Shown here: positions 55,431 to 64,000 of the stretch, one piece after another
Numbering within the stretch: the stretch's first letter is position 1
How the letters are laid out: each line of letters opens with the position of its first letter
Source of the DNA: Ascaphus truei
Taxonomy: Eukaryota > Chordata > Amphibia > Anura > Ascaphidae
DNA: 64,000 bases
Assembly (NCBI GenBank): GCA_036426205.1
Contig: WSYH01002440.1
Span: forward strand, 1-64,000
Reading direction: 5' to 3'
Made by a program: the position numbers and the translations under genes
The notes under the pieces: generated by a model
What the model saw: the letters and a program-made list of their open reading frames with translations, nothing else
Database searches by the model: none
Told to the model about the DNA's origin: nothing

Positions 55431-56110
55431 TGGTCCCGTTGCTTTTCTGCCTCCTGTTATCCAAGCCCCGATAGGTATTGCAGGCTGTAACAGGATGATC
55501 TACGGCTATTGACCCCCCTTCCGCTATCCTCCGATTGACAGGAGAGGAGGTGACATGGTGTGTGTAGCCAATTGTGGTACAGACACTATGCCCTCCTCTT
55601 CTAGATGTCAGAGGGAAGTGCTAAAGTTAGTTGGGCAGTCTAGTCTGGAGTTTGAGACTGGAGGAAGGGCTGTGAGTCTTTCCCATCAGGGATGAGCGTG
55701 CCCACTCCAGCCTCTAGGGGGTTGGGGAACATCTACTGCCACAAAGGCTTCAAGACTGACACTTAGGCCTCAATACAACCTGAGGTCCATGCACAATCCT
55801 GATGCCTGAAACCTCTGAACAACATCTGCACCATTGTAATTCTATCTATGCGGTGACTGCACAATAAAGCCCTTGTTTTATTACATCCCTGCCTGAGTCT
55901 GCAGTAATTGGGCAGGGGTATACGAGACTGCTACAGTGGGACCTATCTCCAGGAATACTGGATCCTCACTGAAGCTGGAGGCGATGACACCATGAAGATC
56001 TACCAAAAGCCTGTCCTGATCTCCAACCCATCGCAGATCAACTCAGCTCTCCTGAACCCTCACAGGTATGCTGCACTACAACAGCTAGTAGCCGCAACGT
56101 GCATCTCCTA
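55430..56110 (+). mobile_element. LTR-like dispersed repeat, second copy
   Basis: Shares its order of phrases with 48345-49110 (AATAAA, 'cctgcctgag', 'ggggtatac') and, in its left half, with 44580-44840. The small frame at 55908-56111 is part of the repeat. Confidence 0.4.
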
Positions 56111-56983
56111 AAGGATGGGGGTACATGTGCTACACTAATGAGCCAAGGCTGCCAGGAAAAACTGACCAAACCAGATGCGGAAAAACATACAAACCGGCGC
56201 CTTAAAGATAAAGTCCAAATGAGCTGATAGAACAGTACGGAATCCTTATATACTGTATTTCCATGCAAACATATTTATAGGTACTCTACAACCCTTACAA
56301 GTCCCTGCCCCGCAGAGCTTACTATCTAATGTTGCAGGCACAGGGATATAAAGTGACATGTCCACGGTCACAAGAAGCAGGCACCGGCATTCAATCTGGA
56401 TTCGCACACGTCAAAGGCAGCATTTTTAACACCAAGTGTCTCCTTCAGCACGTCACACGCATAAATACCCCTACAACAACCCTATATAATACGTTTATTC
56501 TACTTTAACAGTGGTTTGCAGAAGTATTCACCCCAACCAATGTCACAAGTTGTTGAATTACAAATAACGTATGCTTAGTTGTTCCAAACTATTATTCAAA
56601 GCCGTCACGGTTAAACTGAACACATATGAGGAGGCGGCTAAAAAAGTAAAAAGGAGAAAAATAAATTACATTTTAATTTACACACCCACCACCCATCAAT
56701 ACCACACACTGACAAGTGATTACTCAAGTTGCTGAGCGATCTGTTCGCCTGTAAATCGATCACTGAAAATTCGGCTCGGGGTTCACTAAATGCATCCTGG
56801 GTCCTGTTATGTTGCCCTGACAGCCAAAGTTCTGTGAGGAAGATCATGTGACCAGGCAGACACTACATGCAATTGGTTCCCTGCTAGAGGACAGGACTCA
56901 AAAAAGGTGATTTTTCACAAAGGGAAGGGGATATGACTTTGTAAATGGTTGTTATAGGAACAAAAATGCTTGTTACATTAGAA

Positions 56984-57188
56984 CAGGGGTGCACAATCTT
57001 TCCCCGCTGCGCCCCCCTGCCTTCCTCCCTCCCTTACCTCCGGTGTCAAATGACCCCACGGAGTCAAGGTAAGGATAGTTGCAGAGGCCTCTTGCAATCC
57101 CCTGGCACTTCATTTAAATGCCTTAGGGGGAAGAGCGCGGGGCCTCTGCAACCGCCACACCCCCCTTGAAAAATCTTGCACGCCTCTG
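56984..57188. mobile_element. hAT-type MITE (205 bp)
   Basis: Starts CAGGGGTGCACAATCTTTCC and ends with the inverse of CAGAGGCGTGCAAGAT. Flanks cattagaa and tattagga agree at six of eight. The interior phrase 'gcagaggcctc' and 'catttaaatgcctt' relate it to 17975-18270. Confidence 0.75.
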
Positions 57189-57407
57189 TATTAGGATACA
57201 ATAAATGGCTTTAAAAATATATTTTTTTTTAATGCTAATTTCTCGAAATACAGAACTGATAAAATTAAAAAAAAAACACACATATAGAAAATTGCATGGT
57301 CCGCAGCTTTAAAGGGGCAGCCAGGACATTTTCATTTTCTCCCCCTTTGCTGACATTTAACCTCCTCCTCCTTTCAGTTTAACCATCACAGCGGCGGTGG
57401 TGTGAAA

Positions 57408-57640
57408 ACAGGGGGGGGGGGGGGGGGGGGGGGCACGAGAGATTTTTTCCGACGAGTGGGGCACGGTAGTTGCAGAGGCACCGCGCTCTTCCCCCCAAGG
57501 CATGTAAATTAAAGGCCGGGGGACCGCGCGAGGTCTCTGCAACTCATCTTACCGGGATTCAGAGGCTTGGTGTGACGCGTCGCCATGGCAACTCTGCGTT
57601 AAATGACACTGCGGGGTCATGTGACCCGGCTGCATTACTC
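57408..57640. repeat. Poly-G run and part of another hAT-type MITE
   Basis: A run of about 24 Gs at 57410-57433 is followed by 'gttgcagaggcac' and 'cgtcgccatggcaact', the inverse of phrases in 17975-18270. One end of the element is obscured by the G-run. Confidence 0.6.
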
Positions 57641-57779
57641 TGAATCAGCTTTGTAACTCTGAATAAAAATAGTTAAAACAAAAAAAAAAAAAATGCACAT
57701 ACATTATTTGTAATTCAACAATTTGTGACATGGTTGTTAGGGGGTGAATACTTCTGCAAACCACTGTACATCCCATATA

Positions 57780-58620
57780 GTTAGGGGCAGCGGGGAGGGG
57801 CAGCGCATTGGTCAGAGGGGCAGCGGGGAGGGGCAGCGCATTGGTCAGAGGGGCGGCGGGGAGGGGCAGCGCATTGGTCAGAGGGGCAGCAGAGGGAGGC
57901 GGCAACGCATTGGTCAGAGGGCAGCACGAGGCAGGGGCAGCGCATTGGTCATAGGGGCAAGCACGGGGAGGGGCGCAGCGCATTGGTCAGAGAGGGGCAG
58001 CGGGGAGGGGCAAAGGGGCAGCGCATTGGTCAGAGAGGGGCGGGAGGAGGGGGCAGCGCATTGGTCAAGGGGGCGGCGAGAGGGGCAGCGCATTGGTCCA
58101 GGGGGGCAGGGGCGGGGGAGGGGCAGCGCATTGGTCAGAGGGGCGGCGGGGAGGGGCAGCGCATTGGTCAGAGGGGGCGGCGGTAGGGGCAGCGATTGGT
58201 CAGAGGGGGGCGGGGAGGGCAGCGCATTGGTCAAGGGGGCGGCGGGGAGGGGCAGCGCATTGGTCAGAGGGGGCGGGAGGGGGAGGGGCAGCGCATTGGT
58301 CAGAGGGGCGGCGGGGGAGGGGCAGCGCATTGGTCAGAGGGGCTGGTGGGGGTGGCTGGGGAGGGCAGCGCATTGGTCAGTAGGGGGCGGGGGGAGGGGC
58401 AGCGCATTGGTCAGAGGGGCGGCGGGGAGGGGCAGCGCATTGGTCAGAGGGGCGGCGGGGAGGGGCAGCGCATTGGTCAGAGGGGCGGCGGGGAGGGGCA
58501 GCGCATTGGTCAGAGGGGTGCGGAGGGGCAGCGCATTGGTCAGAGGGGTGCGGAGGGGCAGCGCATTGGTCAGAGGGGAGCAGAGGGGCAGCTGGGAGGG
58601 GGAGCGCATTGGTCAGAGGG
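57780..58620. repeat. 33-bp GC-rich minisatellite carrying CCAAT and GC boxes
   Basis: About two dozen units of roughly 33 bp, each 'gcagcgcattggtcagaggg' followed by gcggcggggaggg. ATTGGT is an inverted CCAAT box, and the G-rich half is Sp1-like. The best-kept units are at 58390-58510. Frames of 100-300 codons across it are repeat translations. Confidence 0.9.
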
Positions 58621-58760
58621 GCAGTTGGGAGCAAAGGGAGGGGGAGCGTGTTGGTCGGAGGGGCAGTTAGGAGAGAATAGCAAGGGTACTGGTCAGAAGG
58701 GCAGTTGGGAGAGGGGTATTGCTCACCTCCTGAAGGGGTCATATCTTGTGAAGTTTCCAG

Positions 58761-58852
58761 GTGTAAACCGTGAGTTACAGAGACAGATGGAGCTGTGTAT
58801 TCGGATGTATGACAGCAGAGCCCTGAACCGTGGGAAAGAATTGGCCACCCAG
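58761..58852 (+). CDS. Exon-like ORF, protein not recognised
   Basis: Between an AG at 58759-58760 (weak pyrimidine tract) and a good donor CAG|GTACGG at 58853 lies a 92-bp stretch that reads NRELQRQMELCIRMYDSRAL then NRGKELATQ. The composition is that of an ordinary soluble protein, unlike the minisatellites on either side. I do not recognise it, and the exon before it is not found. It could be chance. Confidence 0.3.
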
Positions 58853-58954
58853 GTACGGAGCGGTATAGCCGGGGTCACTCCGAGCAACACTCCGCCCTCC
58901 TCTCCTGCCGGCGCCCCGCGCCTACTGAGACCTGTGGAAGGCGGAGAAACTTCC

Positions 58955-59130
58955 TGCTACCAAGAGATCCACCCCGGCCGCTACCAAGAGATCCACTCTG
59001 GCCGCTACCGAGAGATCCACTCCGGCCGCTACCAAGAGATCCACTCTGGCCGCTACCGAGAGATCCACCCCGGCCGCTACCAAGAGATCCACTCTGGCCG
59101 CTTCCAAGAGATCCACCCCGGCCGCTTCCA
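58955..59130. repeat. 24-bp minisatellite
   Basis: About seven units of 'taccaagagatccactctgg' + ccgc. The period is a multiple of three, so each frame repeats an 8-residue unit (YQEIHSGR in one plus frame). It follows directly after the exon-like ORF's donor region, so it is probably intronic. Confidence 0.88.
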
Positions 59131-59269
59131 AATACATTTCCCGAGGCGGCTCAGCTCCGCGCAGCCAATGGGAAGAGAGGACTCGCGGTTAGGTGGGTCT
59201 CAGAAATTAGTTGCAGAGGTTAATGAGCAGACATGCTGCTTAATTACGTACTTTGCAACCTGTGTGTGA

Positions 59270-60045
59270 TCACCAGTCACCTTGTGCACACTTATACTGC
59301 GCTACTGTGATTGTGCACCCTATACATTGTATAATCACATTGTCCCGACTGTAATCGGTGTATGTGTAATTACACACCTCCTGTGTGTGACCACTGTGCG
59401 CACTGATATTACAAGGAACATATTATCACACTGATACTGCTCTTATATTGCACTAAGCGCAGATAATGCATACAAAGTGTGACCACACTGCACCGTGTGT
59501 GCATTGATAGGACATATGATCTGTGTGTACTCTGTGTGTACACTCTGTGGTCTTTAGTGTGTTCACAAAGTAGTGGTACTTTGGGATTATGACGAGTCTG
59601 ACCTCTACTGGTACTACACCATGATCACAGTGCTCAATGGGTGCACAGATATTGCACTACTGCACTCACACAACTCTCCCACTCCCCTAGCAGTGTCATC
59701 ATATTTGAGTAATTGTCACAAAGTGAAGGGAAAGCCATACATAAATAGCAGGGTGGGTGGGGGATCCTTTTATTGAAGGGGGAGGGTGCAAGGCGGCCAG
59801 CTCTATGTCCCAGTTCTGCCGCTGCCTTTACTCACCACAGATTGGCAGCTAAAGCCATAAAAGCCTTTTCTATTCAAAAATCCTCTATACTTCTTTAGTT
59901 TGAGAGAGGTAAAGGGTGAGAGCAAGAATGGGGAAAAAGCACAAAAGTGAGTAGTTAGAGAATGAGAAAGGACGACAATTGAAGGCGAGAGACAGTTGAA
60001 GTTGGTCAGTGTCAATCTGGAGGGCACAGGGTCCAGCTGCTGCAG
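59270..60045. other. Non-coding, no gene seen
   Basis: TG-rich low-complexity sequence at 59260-59560, then unique sequence with short frames. Confidence 0.45.
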
Positions 60046-60193
60046 AGTTTGTGTGAGATTACAGCTAGACTATGCACTCAGTGACCTGTGCAGGACAGCA
60101 GTCACATTCCTGAGCCGGGGACACAAACCCCACAACTACTCCAACTTCCTGAAGGCTTCCCGTGTCAGGCAATGGGAGAGCTGGGTCTCCTAG
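60046..60193 (+). CDS. Possible terminal exon, protein not recognised
   Basis: A CTGCAG acceptor at 60040-60045 opens a frame that reads VCVRLQLDYALSDLCRTAVT, FLSRGHKPHNYSN and FLKASRVRQWESWVS then TAG. It looks like ordinary protein, but its phase does not join directly to the candidate at 58761-58852, so at least one exon would lie between. Family unknown. Confidence 0.3.
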
Positions 60194-60794
60194 CATTCCC
60201 CTGGCAGACAACTGGAGCGCTGCCCAGCACGTGAATGAGCACTAAGGCCGAGTCCCCGCTGGTGACGGTGGCGCGCGCTACAGCGTGCGTGCGTGACACA
60301 CACCACTCACCTCTATCAGGCAGGCCCCACTGGTTAATGTTCTGGGCACTCACGAAGTGCGATGGCACGTCAGCCAGCAGGGAAGACAAGAATGTTGTCT
60401 TCCCGTGCGGCGACGCGGTCACGTGGTGTGCAGAGAGCCCATGGCAGTGAAGGGGGGGGGGGGAGACACAAATGTATATAAAAAAAAAGTGCTTACGGTT
60501 CCACAGCAACCGAGACAGCTTCGAAATTTATAGCGCCGTTTTGCATATGAATTACGCTGTAAACTGCTTCCCTCTGCCATCTAGTCCATTGTTAAAGCAT
60601 TTCAACTATTCCCAACAGTCTGCAGGGCTGGCAGTACCGTGCCCCCCCCCTCCCTCCCCATTTTGGCCACACCGCCCATTGCTCCCTGAAGACCGCAGAT
60701 TGCAGCTTTAAGCTGTGCACGTGCCGCCAGGCGCGCGTGCAGCAGCCACCACTGGGGCCGTAGCCTAAGCATCTAAGTGGCCATGCACAGATAC

Positions 60795-60910
60795 TGCTCT
60801 GCACACACATAGATCCATTACCCTGCGCACACACATAGATCCATTACCCTGCACACACACACACAGATCCATTACCCTGCACACACACACACATCCATTA
60901 CCCTGTACAC
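60795..60910. repeat. (CA)n / gatccattaccctg minisatellite
   Basis: Four to five units of 'gatccattaccctg' joined by CA runs of variable length. Confidence 0.85.
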
Positions 60911-60994
60911 ACACCCAATACTGTAATAAAAAAATCACACTAAATAGGTATTGAAATGTATTATTATACCATCCTCAGTCAACCATAGGCGTCA

Positions 60995-61335
60995 TTGATT
61001 TTATTTATTTATAACATGTTTTACCAGGAAGTAATACATTGAGCGTTACCTCTCGTTTTCAAGTATGTCCTGGGCATAGAGTTAACATGACAAATAATAC
61101 ATAGTTACAAATACAGTTACATAAGTGAACAGGGTATACATTATATACAAGACATTGCATAGTTATAGTATATACTATAGGTGTATGTAACAGTTACAGA
61201 CCAGATGAAAATGTGAGACAGCGTTAGTTTTGAAAGAACTTAGACTGGTGGCGGCTGTGAGAGTCTCCGGTAGATTGTTCCAGTTTTGGGGTGCACGGTA
61301 AGAGAAGGATGTTTTAGGGACAGTAAATGACCAGC
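60995..61335 (-). mobile_element. L2/CR1-type LINE 3' end, minus strand
   Basis: The minus strand shares with 63700-63990 the tail phrases 'gaaaacgagaggtaacgctc' (here), 'tacttcctggtaaaacatg' and 'ataaataaa'. It is a truncated copy. Confidence 0.7.
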
Positions 61336-61974
61336 AGTTTAAGACGCGGCAGCTTCATAGAAGACAGATCTGCCAATGTAAAAGTGATCTCACCACCATA
61401 CTCCACGTTCCACCCCTCAATGATAGCAGCACCCTCCTGTTCTAATCCCTTCCCTACCACCGTCTGATGTTCATTAAAAGGAAAAATAAATAAATTGTCC
61501 TTCAACCTATCGACTAGAATGGTATTGCAATAAATATCCTTATTGCGATACATTTCTTCATATTGTGTGCAAGTCTTTTTGTTTTTACCCAAACCTAGTA
61601 TTGCGAACATGCACCCGCACAGAGGTTTCAATACCTACACAGACCCCCCCTTCTCCCCTTGCATGCTAGTTTCACTGTAGTACACACTATGTTAATGTAT
61701 ACAATTCCTCCACCTATTCCAACCCAGAAACCAGATGCCGCCCCCCCCCCCCTCATTGAGTACAAGGGGGGGCAGGGAGGAGAGGAGGATAGGCTCCCAA
61801 ACCTGCAATTAACCCCATATATGGTGCCATATATATCACAAGGGTTCAAGGAGACAGTCCTTTCTGTGGACCAAAGTGACATGTTTAATAGGCTAAATGC
61901 AGGTGATTAAACTGCGTTTGAGGGCCTGGGACAGAATTCAAACAAATACAAAATCAGAAGAAAAAAAATCTAAT

Positions 61975-62792
61975 AAAAATCAGTTCCTCACATTGAAACT
62001 AAGCAGCCAATGTGGACCTGACCTAATGCAATCTAAGTTCCCACGACTCCGTGCTCCAGCCATTGCCATATTGCTCGTTTCCCTAATCAACTCGATTTTC
62101 TCTACAGGCCATATTCCACAGACATGGAAAACTTCCAGAGCTGTCCCAGTCTACAAATGTGGGGACAAAAACCACGGTCTCAAACTACAGGCCAATCTCT
62201 CTTCTCCCAATACTATACAAAGTCAAGGGGAAATGTGTCCATTCCCAATTAAGCGATAACAAATATCCTTAGCCAACTGCAATCCGGTTTACGCCCCAAA
62301 CACTCCACAGTAACTATCCTCATAAAAGTTTACCATGAGTTCCCGTGTGGAATGGAACTGCGACAACTCACTGGTGCAATATTCCTAGATTTTGCAAACG
62401 CTTGTGATACTGTTGATCATGTTATCTTGTTGAACAAACTTCAGTACTCTTGAATAAGGGAACATGCTCTAAACTGGTTTCACCCCCACCTATCAGGTAG
62501 AACCCAATGTGTGTCGGTGTCTATCTTGGGCTCTAACTCTAACCCCTTGGATGTCATGCATGGGGTCCTGCAAGGCTCTGTTCAGGAGTCCCTACTCTTT
62601 TCAGTCTTCAGTAATGATCTGCCTAATGCACATATATGCAGATGACACAATCTTATATGAACACAACCCTGGCCTCTCTGACCTTGGACACATACTTCAA
62701 TCTGATTTTTCAAGACTTGAATACTGGATTTCCCAACACAAAATTGTTTTTAAACACTGACAAAACTGTAACACTGTGGTATTTGTGACAAA
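61975..62792 (+). pseudogene. L2/CR1-type LINE reverse transcriptase, left piece
   Basis: Readable phrases are IPQTWKTSRAVPVYKCGDKN (62110-62170), LQSGLRPKHSTVT, GAIFLDFANACDTVDHVILL (about 62370-62430), GVLQGS and the catalytic IYADDTILYEHN (about 62632-62668). Stops and shifts are frequent. It breaks at 62792 in the phrase after the palm domain and resumes at 63143. Confidence 0.82.
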
Positions 62793-63142
62793 GGCTACAT
62801 TTGTACGTCCTCGTTCAGACAGAAAGCGATGCGACGTGTGCGAGCGTGTTCGCCACTCTTTCGCTGTGTTCTGTGGGAGTTCTCAAACTGAAAACGACCC
62901 CCCGGTGGCGAAGTACAGCATTGACGCCGCTGCACTTGAAGGAGACAACTGAAGTTGTAATTTCAAGCGGCAGTCACGTCACGTGTACTTCGCCAGCCAA
63001 TCACAAACGCTTTTTATTTATTTTTTATTTATTAAAGTCCCGCCTCCAATTGTGTCATTCTGTCTGCTGGGGATGAGCACACATCTCCCAGCAGACAGAG
63101 GGGCGGACGTGCAGTAAGGTAGCTTTCTGTTTGAGCTCAGCC
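62793..63142. mobile_element. MITE splitting the LINE (PIF/Harbinger-like)
   Basis: The LINE reading is continuous across this 350-bp block. The ends GGCTACATTTGTACG and the inverse of GGCTGAGCTCAAACAG share only GGCT plus scattered bases. The flanking trinucleotides are AAA and TAA, so a TWA duplication would need one change. CpG-rich, non-coding. Confidence 0.55.
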
Positions 63143-63995
63143 TAAAGCTACAAAAGATCGGAGCTACAGACCAGAACCAACTTTTAACACCATTCTAGCC
63201 CCGGTCACTAGATTTAAATATCTGGGCATATGGTTTGACTTCCATTTAACATTTGGGTTGCACATTGATACCCTGACATCCAAAACCTATGCCAAACTGT
63301 GTACTTTATAGGAACAAATCCTCCCTAAGCCAACTGGTCAGAAAGCGCATTGCACAGCAGATGCCAATTATAGACTATGGGGACATAGTATGTGGTGCAG
63401 CACCCCAAACTAAACACCCTCTACAACTCAATATGCCGTTTTGTCCTGCAATGTAACTACAACACACATCACTGTGAAATGCTCCAAGACCTAGAATGGC
63501 CATCAAATTTTTTCCCATCTTACCATCAAATACTTTCTGAGCAAGCTACCCACCTATCTTAACGAGCTCCTCACTCCTACCACACGCAGCAGCACTTATC
63601 CCCTAAGATCTGACACCACAAGACTGTTCAGTCAAGGTTCAACAAAGTTTCCAGTCGCTCTTCACTTACTGTACATCTGACAAAGTATTACGATGCCCCC
63701 TTAAGTAGAGGCTGTTCTTACTTAAATAAAGACCTTACAAGTGGAACAACCTACCAAAGGCTCTCAAATCCACCTCCAGTTTAAGTTATTTCAGGACTTC
63801 AGCTGCCTCACATTTTAATCTCGTCTGTAACTGTTACATAAAGCCATGATCATATATTTTCTTTCACTGTCCTGAAGTGTCTGTAACCATATATTGTTAT
63901 AACTGTGCCCAGGACATAGATTGAGAGTTACCTCTCGTTTTCAAGTATCATTTCCGGGTAAAACATTCTATAAATAAAATAAGCCAAGTACAATC
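63143..63995 (+). pseudogene. L2/CR1-type LINE, right piece and 3' end
   Basis: Continues with KIGATDQNQ and FKYLGIWFD-type phrases, then a decayed C-terminal part. It ends in 'gttacctctcgttttcaagt' and 'aaaacattctataaataaaa', the tail shared with the minus-strand copy at 60995-61335. The window ends just after the tail. Confidence 0.78.
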
Positions 63996-64000
63996 ATTTT

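Noticed and set aside
57780..58620. CRISPR array
   Set aside because: Units are directly tandem with no unique spacers, in a vertebrate genome.
57744..59269. ORFs of 308 and 357 codons
   Set aside because: They run through the 33-bp and 24-bp minisatellites. Only the short non-repeat stretch 58761-58852 is kept as a weak candidate.
1..64000. tRNA or rRNA genes
   Set aside because: I looked for B-box-like GGTTCGA(A/T)TCC and conserved rRNA cores and saw none that were convincing; a covariance search was not possible.

Overview
The window is vertebrate nuclear DNA, most likely from an amphibian and probably a frog. It carries two vertebrate host genes with ordinary introns. The rest is dense with Ty3/gypsy, Penelope-like, L2-like and RTE-like retroelements, hAT, PIF/Harbinger and mariner MITEs, and micro- and minisatellites. 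The amphibian call is inference from repeat style and intron size; no species marker was found.

Left part (1-17.8 kb, minus strand): GPAT4 (glycerol-3-phosphate acyltransferase 4, AGPAT6). Ten 3' coding exons lie at 1801-6125. The first coding exon is at 15290-15454 and a probable non-coding first exon with its promoter is near 17.6-17.8 kb. All recognised junctions have consistent splice sites and phase. One short exon (about 25 residues after the first coding exon) was not found. The 9 kb intron holds a near-perfect hammerhead ribozyme (8323-8398), several decayed hammerhead-like motifs, an RTE-like LINE broken by two insertions, and an L2-like LINE split by a Penelope-like element with a 15-bp target duplication.

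Middle (12.78-46.41 kb): two abutting giant inverted repeats. Call the segments A (12777-23787), A' (24031-35574), B (35580-41298) and B' (41299-46410); A' is an inverted copy of A and B an inverted copy of B'. The outer copies A and B' are cleaner; the inner copies A' and B carry many small indels. One nested transposon explains the pieces. A Ty3/gypsy element has its 5' LTR in A (18463) and its 3' LTR in B' (ending 43694), flanked by the same 5-bp duplication CAAAC. It is interrupted by a hAT-like element whose left end is in A (22932) and right end in B' (41588), flanked by the same 8-bp duplication CTTGAAAG. The real locus therefore reads flank-A-B'-flank. Both strand switches fall inside the hAT element's GC-rich array. 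The inner ~17.5 kb (about 23.8-41.3 kb) is best explained as fold-back assembly artefact, with a real inverted duplication as the less likely alternative.

Right part (46.4-64 kb): a CpG-rich patch with YY1 and NRF1 motifs, Harbinger and mariner MITEs, several minisatellites, and an intact PPP1R3-family gene (glycogen-targeting subunit of protein phosphatase 1) on the minus strand at 54241-54903. Further right lie an array of about two dozen CCAAT-box/GC-box units (57.78-58.62 kb), two unrecognised exon-like ORFs on the plus strand, and at the edge a decayed L2/CR1-type LINE split by a MITE. The host genes do not form a pathway unit; one makes glycerolipid precursors and the other controls glycogen metabolism.
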